Assembly (NCBI GenBank): GCA_937906795.1
Contig: CALCUQ010000124.1
Span: 1-5,367, forward strand
Reading direction: 5' to 3'
DNA from: an uncultured Bacteroidales bacterium
GTDB taxonomy: Bacteria; Bacteroidota; Bacteroidia; Bacteroidales; UBA932
DNA: 5,367 bases
The position numbers and the translations under genes were made by a program. Shown here in pieces: positions 1 through 4,934 of the stretch (its first letter is position 1; each line of letters begins with the position of its first letter). A model generated the notes under the pieces. The model was not told the DNA's origin, made no database searches, and saw only the letters and a list, made by a program, of their open reading frames with translations.

Positions 1-432
1 ACTTCATCATAAGATATTTCAATAACGTTTCCATCACCATCTATCGAGTACATCGGAGTCTTGTTTTCAATAATATCTTTAATATATATCCAAATATGTT
101 TGTTTTGTATAGTGAAGTCCATCTGTTGTAAAATATCCGTGTTCAATAAGATGCTTATATGTATCTATATATGTTATTTCTAAAGGCAACGAGCTTTTTA
201 TTTTATCATTAAAATCTTCAATACGAACATTTAACTCTGAATAACTCCCGTCGCACGGATTAACAGATAAGACATAAATATTATTGTTTGCTAAGAACTC
301 TGCATCAAATGAATTATACAAGTTTATATAGCTTTGAATATAATCAAGGTCATTTACTCCTAATCCTATAATTACATCTTTGTTTTTAAGAGAGTATATG
401 TATTCTTCATTTTCTTTAATCATCCCCCACGT
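1..432 (-). pseudogene. SGNH/GDSL-type hydrolase remnant, 5' truncated and frameshifted
   Basis: The longest intact reading frame runs from an ATG at 423 down to a stop at 79 (114 residues). It carries the last two catalytic blocks of SGNH hydrolases: GVND (residues 22-25, the block III GxND) and DGLH (residues 101-104, the block V DxxH with the catalytic Asp/His pair). The block I Gly-Asp-Ser nucleophile and block II are absent, so the protein cannot be an active esterase. Three codons above the ATG (Thr-Trp-Gly) may still be homologous, but an in-frame stop lies just beyond them, so 423 is probably an internal Met. At the other end the frame stops inside an (AT)4 run at 82-89. The next frame then stays open for about 29 codons to the window edge, reading I-K-D-I-I-E-N-K and onward. 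Loss of one AT unit explains this. The stretch is about 24% GC (hand count 61-240), against about 38% at 481-600. The wording of the blocks recalls secreted clostridial SGNH proteins, an inference from memory. The SGNH call is fairly firm; substrate is unknown. Confidence 0.72.
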
Positions 433-433
433 T
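424..433. other. Recombination or deletion junction between two decapitated genes
   Basis: On the minus strand, hydrolase-like sequence fades out at about 432. On the plus strand, PH-like membrane-protein sequence (Arg-Leu-Ile-Gln followed by a hydrophobic run) begins at about 430. Neither gene has its natural 5' end, and no intergenic or promoter sequence remains between them. A run of five C (424-428) sits at the join. The exact breakpoint cannot be fixed to better than about ten bases. Misassembly of two unrelated fragments is the chief alternative. Confidence 0.6.
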
Positions 434-468
434 TAATACAGTTACTTCTGATAGTTCTGCTGCTTGTA

Positions 469-807
469 ATGTCAACAGTTGGGCTGTTTTATATGCCTAT
501 GAGCATTTCTGCCGATAAATATGCCATACATATTAACCGTAGTTTGAAAATTAAGACCATTCCAATGGCAGATGTAAAATCTGTACGTTTGTGTCCACCA
601 ACAATGGGCGCTATACGTATATTCGGAAGTGGTGGATTCTTGGGTTACTGGGGCTGGTTTAAAGAACGTGACCTTGGTAAATACTTTGCCTACTATGGGC
701 GCTCAAGTGATTGTTTCTTAGTGGAACTCAAGGATGGCCGCAAATATATGTTGGGATGTAAGAATGCCCCTAAGATGGTAGATTATATTCAATCTTTGAT
801 TAAGTAA
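469..807 (+). CDS. PH-like membrane protein, 5'-truncated fragment
   Basis: This frame encodes the C-terminal part of a small membrane protein with a bacterial PH-like domain, paralogous to the next gene. Both share a Gly-rich core (here GSGGFLGYWGWF, residues 53-64, then LGKYFAYYG) and similar C-terminal helix wording (MVDYIQSLI here, LVEYVNGII in the paralogue). The ATG at 469 is the first Met after the junction but is unlikely to be the original start. The same frame is open upstream and codes Arg-Leu-Ile-Gln plus a hydrophobic run from about 430, so 469 falls inside a transmembrane helix. By comparison with the neighbour, roughly 45 residues including the first membrane helix are missing. 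No Shine-Dalgarno or promoter is visible before it. The stop is 11 bases ahead of the next start, consistent with an operon. Bacterial PH domains are generally membrane-associated binding or oligomerisation modules, but no ligand is evident here. Whether the fragment is translated is doubtful. Confidence 0.68.
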   Translation: MSTVGLFYMPMSISADKYAIHINRSLKIKTIPMADVKSVRLCPPTMGAIRIFGSGGFLGYWGWFKERDLGKYFAYYGRSSDCFLVELKDGRKYMLGCKNAPKMVDYIQSLIK

Positions 808-818
808 CTTGAAGATTT

Positions 819-1334
819 ATGGATGAGAAATTATTTTTCCATTGGGAGACACAGGTAATAGTGATAACTATTGTGTTTGAGCTCATTATGATTGCTTCTA
901 TTGTTTATGTGTGGTGGGGAATTTCCTTAAAAGAAAAACTGATGGAGAGCATAGCCCGTATTGTAGTAATTTTAGTTATCATTGGCGCGAATGCGTCACT
1001 ATTTACAAAAGTTCCTATGTGGGTCAAGTGTGGAGAAGAAGAGATATGTATCCAGAAAATTATCGGGAAGAAAAATATTCCTTATAGTATTGAATTGATA
1101 GCACCTAAAGTCATTTCTGGCAGTATAAGGAAAGGTGCAAGCGGAGGTACTGGAGGATATGTTGGCAGATTCAAGAACAAATCTTTGGGTATGTATACAA
1201 TGTATGCTACAGAGAAAAAGGATTTGGTGCTTGTACAATGTGAGGAAGAGACTATTGTTTTTAATTGTAGGGAGAGGGACGGGCTTGTTGAGTATGTTAA
1301 TGGAATAATTGAAAGGGAGAATAAATATATTTAA
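819..1334 (+). CDS. Two-helix membrane protein with PH-like domain
   Basis: A 171-residue protein with two predicted transmembrane segments (about residues 13-35 and 47-64) joined by a short charged loop, followed by a soluble domain (about 68-165). That domain is mostly beta-strand-like and ends in an amphipathic helix (LVEYVNGIIERE), the layout expected of bacterial PH-like domains. Its core GASGGTGGYVGRFKNKSLG (107-124) aligns with the matching Gly-rich core of the truncated gene just upstream, so the two are tandem paralogues that have diverged considerably. This copy appears full length. It lies 11 bases after the upstream stop and 3 bases before the next start, so all three genes are probably one transcript. 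Function is unknown. A role at the inner membrane with the transglutaminase-like neighbour is inferred only from context. The PH-like call rests on domain layout and remembered family wording, not on a search. Confidence 0.72.
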   Translation: MDEKLFFHWETQVIVITIVFELIMIASIVYVWWGISLKEKLMESIARIVVILVIIGANASLFTKVPMWVKCGEEEICIQKIIGKKNIPYSIELIAPKVISGSIRKGASGGTGGYVGRFKNKSLGMYTMYATEKKDLVLVQCEEETIVFNCRERDGLVEYVNGIIERENKYI

Positions 1335-1337
1335 CTT

Positions 1338-2258
1338 ATGAAAAAATTTTTAAGAATATTTTTCAAGACAATAGTTTACTTGTTGGCAGTTATAGGTTTG
1401 CTTACAATACTTTTCTTGGTAGCTGTAAACAAAGTTGGCTATAGCATAGGACTCAATATTGCTGATAAACAGTATAATGCATATGTGGATTCTCTAAGAA
1501 GTGCAGGTCCATATAAGAACGATACTGTTAATCTTAATATGAGAATAACTATAGATTCATTAAGGGCAGCAGAGATTAAAGAGTATTTTCAATTGGATAC
1601 ATTGTATTCAGTTGAGGATGATACTTGGCACAAAGCACTGGCAATAGGAAAGTTTGTTACAAACAATATCCCTCATGCCAACCAAAAGGAATATCCTCAG
1701 AATGTAGATGCAGTAGGATTGTGGGAATACACTAAGAATGTAGAGCCGGCTTTTAATTGTAGATTGCATAGTATTATGACATTTGAACTGCTCTCATCAG
1801 TGGGAATTAAAGCCAGATATATAACTTGTCTGCCTCAGGATGTAAATGATCGTGATTGTCATGTGGTAAATGAGGTGTGGTTACCAGAACAGAATAAATG
1901 GGTAATGCTTGATACAGATATGGGAGGGCATTTTGTAACCGATATTTCCGGCAAATTACTTTCATTGAAAGAAATGCGTGAACATTATATTGCTGACAAG
2001 GAAATGATTTTCTATCCAGGTTATGAAGATGGCCACTCCAATAAAACATATTACTACAAGTATATGGCAAAGAATTCATACTGGTATGCTCGCTGGAATA
2101 ATCTTGGTTTTTATCAGGAGGATTACGACAATCATCCAAACTATGAATTGAGGGAGACATATTACGCCCTTGTGCCAAGCGGATTTGAGCCATTTGACAA
2201 AAAACACAATAGACATACATCAACCGCTACAAACGACGAGGAACAGTTCTGGAAGTAG
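1338..2258 (+). CDS. Membrane-anchored transglutaminase-like protein
   Basis: A 306-residue protein with a Lys/Arg-rich start and one N-terminal membrane helix (about residues 9-31), so the rest probably faces the periplasm. The middle has the order expected of the transglutaminase-like cysteine-protease fold: catalytic Cys141 in NCRLHS at the start of a helix (SIMTFELLSSVGIKARY follows), His175 in CHVVNEVW, and Asp192 in WVMLDTD. All three triad positions are present, so it could be active. In bacteria such domains are peptidases, amidases or cross-linking enzymes; the substrate cannot be told here. The C-terminal third is rich in Tyr, Trp and His and has no domain I recognise. It starts 3 bases after the PH-like gene stops and is the last gene before a hairpin terminator, making it the distal member of a three-gene run. 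The start is supported by the typical N-terminal signal anchor beginning right at this ATG. Confidence 0.82.
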   Translation: MKKFLRIFFKTIVYLLAVIGLLTILFLVAVNKVGYSIGLNIADKQYNAYVDSLRSAGPYKNDTVNLNMRITIDSLRAAEIKEYFQLDTLYSVEDDTWHKALAIGKFVTNNIPHANQKEYPQNVDAVGLWEYTKNVEPAFNCRLHSIMTFELLSSVGIKARYITCLPQDVNDRDCHVVNEVWLPEQNKWVMLDTDMGGHFVTDISGKLLSLKEMREHYIADKEMIFYPGYEDGHSNKTYYYKYMAKNSYWYARWNNLGFYQEDYDNHPNYELRETYYALVPSGFEPFDKKHNRHTSTATNDEEQFWK

Positions 2259-2407
2259 TTCAATAATAATATGAGTTCCCTAAATAAATATAATTTATAG
2301 GAGCAGTACTTACGGCTCTTGCACGTGATTAAGTAAATACCTGAACTTTTTGCTACGGAACTTGTTAATGTAAGCGAAATAGTTTTTTAAGTTAGGTTAA
2401 GTCGGGC

Positions 2408-2450
2408 AGGCCCCGCAGCTTCGGGATGAGGTTGCGGGGCTTGTTTTGTA
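2408..2450 (+). terminator. Rho-independent-type terminator after the transglutaminase-like gene
   Basis: A perfect 8-base stem, GCCCCGCA (2410-2417) with TGCGGGGC (2433-2440), is extended by weaker G-T and A-T pairs at 2408-2409/2441-2442. The 15-base loop is followed by a T-rich tail (TTGTTTTGTAATTTTATTTT). The T-rich side lies downstream on the plus strand, so it ends the plus-strand operon. The remaining intergenic sequence at 2259-2407 shows no gene or RNA I can support. Confidence 0.8.
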
Positions 2451-2456
2451 ATTTTA

Positions 2457-2489
2457 TTTTGATAAATGAAAAGTTTACTTTACATTTGT
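2457..2489 (+). promoter_or_regulatory. Bacteroidetes-type promoter for the membrane protein/XRE pair
   Basis: TTTTG (2457-2461) and TACATTTGT (2481-2489) are separated by 19 bases, matching the known Bacteroidetes primary sigma consensus TTTG, 19-21 bases, TAnnTTTG. Transcription would start near 2495, giving a leader of about 24 bases before the ATG at 2519. Confidence 0.72.
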
Positions 2490-2513
2490 AGTTAAGTAAA
2501 CTTTACATTTTTA
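2471..2513 (+). promoter_or_regulatory. Operator-like inverted and direct repeats over the promoter
   Basis: AAGTTTACTT (2471-2480) and AAGTAAACTT (2494-2503) form a perfect 10-base inverted repeat flanking the -7 box. The same sequence also contains a direct repeat, ACTTTACATTT at 2477-2487 and 2500-2510, spaced 23 bases apart, about two helical turns. A bound protein would cover the -7 element and the predicted start site, as expected for repression. The XRE regulator encoded at the end of this transcript is the natural candidate, giving autoregulation; this is inference. Confidence 0.65.
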
Positions 2514-2518
2514 TAATT

Positions 2519-2968
2519 ATGAATAAAACAGGTTTATTATTTTCACACAAAACCCAAATTATAGGTTTGTGTATTTTTGCAACAGTAGGCTTGGTAGCAA
2601 TTGGTGGTTGCATCTTTAATTATGGAAGCAGCATTTATGCTCAATTATCGTTAATCTTATGGGTACTAGTGTATCTGGCTGCATTTCTAATAGGCTTTTC
2701 CAAAGAAAAGGATGAAGACGAATTCATTGAGATTCTTAGATTTAAAGCAATGAAGAATATGTTATGTACAGAGTTGCTTATTATGATTCTTACTGGTGTA
2801 TTACTTGGACTTACGGTACTTGGAGTTGATTATCCCAAAAGATTTTATTCTGCACTTCAGTTTATAAATCATTTCTTCTGTAGGATAGAATTTGCTATGT
2901 TGCTATATATGCTTATCTTTAAAGTAAGTGTATGGAAATATAGAAAGGAGGCAAAGTCAAATGAATAA
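2519..2968 (+). CDS. Four-helix membrane protein paired with an XRE regulator
   Basis: A 149-residue integral membrane protein with four predicted helices (about residues 12-34, 41-60, 81-103 and 116-137). A charged loop (SKEKDEDEFIEILRFKAMK) lies between helices 2 and 3, and the tail is basic. No catalytic motif or named domain is recognised. It begins about 24 bases after the predicted transcription start, and its last 8 bases overlap the start of the XRE-type regulator gene, so the two are translationally linked. Small multi-helix membrane proteins encoded with a short Cro/C1-type regulator are a recurring arrangement in Firmicutes and Bacteroidota. The membrane partner is often uncharacterised, and a role as sensor or as regulated product cannot be separated here. 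Length and topology are coherent, so the gene appears intact. Confidence 0.8.
   Translation: MNKTGLLFSHKTQIIGLCIFATVGLVAIGGCIFNYGSSIYAQLSLILWVLVYLAAFLIGFSKEKDEDEFIEILRFKAMKNMLCTELLIMILTGVLLGLTVLGVDYPKRFYSALQFINHFFCRIEFAMLLYMLIFKVSVWKYRKEAKSNE
2944..2951 (+). promoter_or_regulatory. Strong Shine-Dalgarno site for the XRE gene
   Basis: AAAGGAGG lies nine bases before the ATG at 2961. Bacteroidota genes usually lack such a strong site, so it is notable. It favours the start at 2961 over an in-frame ATG at 2928, which would add eleven residues unlike the usual N-terminus of this family. Confidence 0.75.
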
Positions 2969-3149
2969 CAGAATCAAAGAAGAGCGAAAACTCAAAAAGG
3001 TTTCTCAGCAGGAACTAGCAGAAGCAACAGGAGTTTCCCGACAGACTATCTATGCCATAGAAAAGGATATCTATATTCCTTCAACAGAACTTGCCCTTAA
3101 AATATCAGCATTTTTTGGTAAGACTGTGAATGAACTTTTCTGGTTGTAA
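2961..3149 (+). CDS. Small XRE-family helix-turn-helix regulator
   Basis: A 62-residue protein that is almost entirely one Cro/C1-type HTH domain. The first helix holds MNNRIKEERKLKKVS, the positioning helix is QQELAEATGV (about residues 16-25), and the recognition helix is SRQTIYAIEKD (26-36). It ends in the usual ALKISAFFGKTVNELF wording. This size and wording match the family of short stand-alone regulators that typically bind operators as dimers and often control their own operon. The start at 2961 is preferred because of the strong ribosome site before it and the family's usual length. The gene overlaps the membrane-protein gene by 8 bases (ATGAATAA), implying coupled translation and matched amounts. 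The repeats over the operon's promoter are its likely target, and the same ACTTTACA element recurs upstream of 4710. Confidence 0.92.
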   Translation: MNNRIKEERKLKKVSQQELAEATGVSRQTIYAIEKDIYIPSTELALKISAFFGKTVNELFWL

Positions 3150-3254
3150 TCATTAAACAAAATATCATCATATAAAAGGCGATTTTTACTTGCTTTGGCG
3201 TTAGCATTGCCTTAAATCAGCCTAGTTCTAACATTTTAATACATAATAGTATAA

Positions 3255-4226
3255 ATGAAAAAGATTATTCTAATACTAAGTTCAATCTATTTATCACTAC
3301 CACTATTTTCACAGGAAATTAAGATTAATGTTTATTATGGAGATGATCCGGCATCATATGCAATAATAAAAGTCAACGATAAATATGTAGGAATGGCAGA
3401 CTCTTTGGGGATTTTTATGTTGTCAAAAGATAAGATTCAAAAAAGAGACACACTATCAGCTGAATATATTACACTCCTTTCAGATAAGGTTTTGTATACA
3501 AACAAAACAGATGAATATACTCTGCAGATTCAAGAACTCATCCTTGACGGTGTTAATATTAAAGCTGAAAAATTATACACTTTTGAAGAGTATGAGGAGA
3601 TACTTGCAGTGCCAGAGAATTACTATAATTGGCAATTGAATTATTATGATTTAGAATATGAACAGTCAATCAAAAATAATTTAACAGATTCTATATGGTG
3701 TGCCAGCGGGACAATGAAATTGGCAGTGCATTATTCATTGGAACCTCCATACAGAGTATTGAGCCATATGTTCTCTGGAGATACTTCAAAAATGGAAAGG
3801 TATGTGGCGTTGGCTGTCCTTGGAACTAAAACAACTTTACATGGTATGCTCACCAATTGGGCAAAAATTTGGAGAAAAATGGGAAAACTTATGATTCATA
3901 AGATTAGTGATATTGAATCAGACAGGAGTTGCTATGGATTTATAGGTGGTGGACAGGCCGATGACAGGATGATTGTCTATGTAGATAATACAACCAGAAG
4001 AATAACTGAAGTAAGATTCTTATCTCTTAAAGAAGGCTTCCTTCATAGTCGTAAAATATTGCTTGAATATAATCCCGAGATAAAGTCTCCTTATCCAAAG
4101 GAAGTATTTGTAGAACTTAATAATAGGAAAGGTCTACATATTAACACTCATCTTAAATTAAATGAAATGGGACATATAAGCAAAGGGAAGTCTAAACGGA
4201 TAATGGTGGAAGAAAATAATAATTAG
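3255..4226 (+). CDS. Secreted protein with CarboxypepD_reg-like domain, function unknown
   Basis: A 323-residue protein with a clear signal peptide (basic MKK, hydrophobic run, likely cleavage after residue 20 at LFSQ/E). No lipobox cysteine is present, so it is probably periplasmic or secreted. Residues about 22-105 resemble the carboxypeptidase regulatory-like beta-sandwich: YAIIKVNDKYVGMADSLGIF matches the family's pattern of a variant backbone followed by a Gly-containing turn, then a DTLSAEY strand. The stretch ends in LDGVNIKAEK, which resembles the linker often seen after this fold in Bacteroidota. Residues about 106-323 form a domain I do not recognise, rich in aromatic and charged residues. 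No TonB-dependent receptor barrel follows, so this is not a truncated SusC. Proteins with this layout are common in Bacteroidota without an assigned role. It sits alone: the 105 bases before it (3150-3254) hold no promoter match I trust, and a structured region with a terminator-like hairpin follows. Confidence 0.78.
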   Translation: MKKIILILSSIYLSLPLFSQEIKINVYYGDDPASYAIIKVNDKYVGMADSLGIFMLSKDKIQKRDTLSAEYITLLSDKVLYTNKTDEYTLQIQELILDGVNIKAEKLYTFEEYEEILAVPENYYNWQLNYYDLEYEQSIKNNLTDSIWCASGTMKLAVHYSLEPPYRVLSHMFSGDTSKMERYVALAVLGTKTTLHGMLTNWAKIWRKMGKLMIHKISDIESDRSCYGFIGGGQADDRMIVYVDNTTRRITEVRFLSLKEGFLHSRKILLEYNPEIKSPYPKEVFVELNNRKGLHINTHLKLNEMGHISKGKSKRIMVEENNN

Positions 4227-4252
4227 GCGTTACTCAGTTTATGTTGTTCCGC

Positions 4253-4443
4253 TCACTCGCACTAAAGTGCAACGTTCCCTACACAACAACACTCAGCAAC
4301 CTGTTATATATTTGGTGGAGGGCAAGAGTGTTGTTGCTCTCGTGGTACTCATTTGGGAGAAGACCGACAAAGGCGGTCTCTCCCTTATCACTCGCACCAC
4401 TCCCACAAAACAACACACTTGCCTACAGTACTCCGTAGCAAAA
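4253..4443. repeat. GC-rich structured intergenic element with competing stems
   Basis: This stretch stands out from its surroundings: 52% GC over 4321-4440 by hand count, against 28% over 4501-4560. It is dense in inverted repeats. GCACT/AGTGC lies at 4259-4270. CAACAACACTC (4284-4294) is the exact complement of GAGTGTTGTTG (4326-4336). GGCAAGAGTGTTGTT (4321-4335) pairs at 14 of 15 positions with AACAACACACTTGCC (4409-4423). GGGAGAAGACCG (4355-4366) pairs with CGGTCTCTCCC (4374-4384) with one bulged base. TCACTCGCAC is repeated at 4253 and 4388. A 65-codon open frame over 4241-4438 has no credible protein character and is left out. It could be a dispersed intergenic repeat, a structured 3' untranslated region of the preceding gene, or an unnamed RNA. 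Confidence 0.5.
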
Positions 4444-4460
4444 TGAGTGGGTTTAAATTG

Positions 4461-4485
4461 TCTCAACATTGTTGAGAGTTTTTCA
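4461..4485 (+). terminator. Terminator-like hairpin after the secreted-protein gene
   Basis: TCTCAAC (4461-4467) pairs with GTTGAGA (4471-4477) around a three-base loop and is followed by GTTTTTC. The stem is short and AT-leaning, so it may be weak. It would end plus-strand transcripts running through the structured element at 4253-4443. Confidence 0.5.
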
Positions 4486-4547
4486 ATGTCTTTTCAAGAC
4501 TCAAACTGTAAAATCGTATATAATCCAACAAAATTCCCAGTTTCTTG

Positions 4548-4584
4548 ACTTTACACATTTTGTAAAGTGTAAGGAAACTTTACA
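4548..4584 (+). promoter_or_regulatory. Triple ACTTTACA operator cluster
   Basis: ACTTTACA occurs at 4548-4555 and 4577-4584, and its complement TGTAAAGT at 4561-4568. The first two copies form a 21-base palindrome-like unit with a five-base spacer. The same 8-mer builds the repeats over the XRE operon promoter. A weak promoter-like pair (TTTTG at 4558-4562, then TACAATTT from 4581) overlaps the cluster with an 18-base gap, a layout similar to the promoter at 2457-2489. It lies 126 bases before the next start codon. Confidence 0.5.
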
Positions 4585-4657
4585 ATTTTTTTCTTCTATA
4601 AAAAGGTAATTTACTGAGAACAAGAATGATACTTATTTTGGTGCGTTTTTGTCATCG

Positions 4658-4676
4658 TATCTATTCAGAATAGATA
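4658..4676 (+). promoter_or_regulatory. Perfect 19-base palindrome, possible operator
   Basis: TATCTATTC-A-GAATAGATA is a perfect 9+1+9 palindrome about 33 bases before the next start codon. It is unrelated in sequence to the ACTTTACA sites. No T-run follows it, so it does not look like a terminator. A site for a dimeric regulator is the simplest reading. Confidence 0.5.
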
Positions 4677-4689
4677 AATTATGTAAAAT

Positions 4690-4706
4690 TGTAAAGTAAC
4701 TTTACA
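4690..4706 (+). promoter_or_regulatory. Perfect ACTTTACA palindrome at the start codon
   Basis: TGTAAAGT-A-ACTTTACA is a perfect 8+1+8 palindrome ending three bases before the ATG at 4710. It covers the place where a ribosome would load. As DNA it could be an operator; as RNA it could form a hairpin next to the start codon. It uses the same 8-mer as 4548-4584 and 2477-2507. Confidence 0.55.
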
Positions 4707-4709
4707 CTT

Positions 4710-4889
4710 ATGAAAAATTTCCTTGCTATACTTAAGAAATATACCCTGGCAATGGTGATGAACTTCACAGGCCTTGTACTTGCTTTTACAGCATTCATAG
4801 CAATCCAAGCCATTACCATTGCAATTGTGGCATTCCAGTATTGGAGGGCTGCCACGCTTGATCCGGCTGACACTTTGCAGAAAGAATAA
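4710..4889 (+). CDS. ABC-transporter (FtsX/MacB-type) permease remnant, 59 residues
   Basis: The frame encodes 59 residues. The first half (MKNFLAILKKYT, then NFTGLVLAFTAF) reads like the N-terminus and first membrane helix of the large FtsX/MacB-type permeases common in Bacteroidota. The last third (FQYWRAATLDPADTLQKE, residues 42-59) reads like the extreme C-terminus of the same family, whose proteins commonly end in an Ala-Ala-x-x-x-Pro-x-x-x-Leu/Ile tail after the last helix. Full members run to roughly 400-800 residues, so the large periplasmic domain and the inner helices are missing and the ends are joined in frame near residues 26-34. The result has one or two hydrophobic segments and cannot transport anything by itself. 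It may be dead, or a surviving membrane microprotein. A perfect palindrome sits immediately before its ATG, and the DUF3667-like gene starts 45 bases after its stop. Confidence 0.6.
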   Translation: MKNFLAILKKYTLAMVMNFTGLVLAFTAFIAIQAITIAIVAFQYWRAATLDPADTLQKE

Positions 4890-4906
4890 AATAGAGAAAA
4901 AATCTT

Positions 4907-4914
4907 TACTTTTG
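4907..4914 (+). promoter_or_regulatory. Possible -7 element before the DUF3667-like gene
   Basis: TACTTTTG fits the Bacteroidetes -7 consensus TAnnTTTG and lies 20 bases before the ATG at 4935. No TTTG element occurs at the expected 19-21 base distance upstream, so this is a half-match and may be chance in AT-rich sequence. Confidence 0.3.
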
Positions 4915-4934
4915 AACAATAAAAACTTTCAAGT

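Noticed and set aside
1807..2223. A 138-codon minus-strand frame inside the transglutaminase-like gene
   Set aside because: It is antisense to a gene with a complete catalytic triad and a signal anchor, and its own product is Cys/His-rich without a fold signature. It is a shadow.
2928..2960. Longer N-terminus for the XRE regulator from an ATG at 2928
   Set aside because: It would place the strong AAAGGAGG site inside the gene and add residues unlike the family's usual start. The ATG at 2961 fits both spacing and family length.
3150..3254. Possible promoter for the secreted-protein gene
   Set aside because: ATTG followed after 19 bases by TAACATTT only loosely resembles the Bacteroidetes consensus. 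The match is too weak to list.
4241..4438. A 65-codon plus-strand open frame in the structured GC-rich stretch
   Set aside because: The protein lacks domain character, and the frame lies over dense inverted repeats. It is better explained as chance openness in non-coding sequence.
2348..4443. A 12-base match, TTTTGCTACGGA at 2348-2359, inverted at 4432-4443
   Set aside because: A 12-base match between two places in a window of this size is expected about once by chance. Flanks do not extend it, so it is not claimed as a paired element end.
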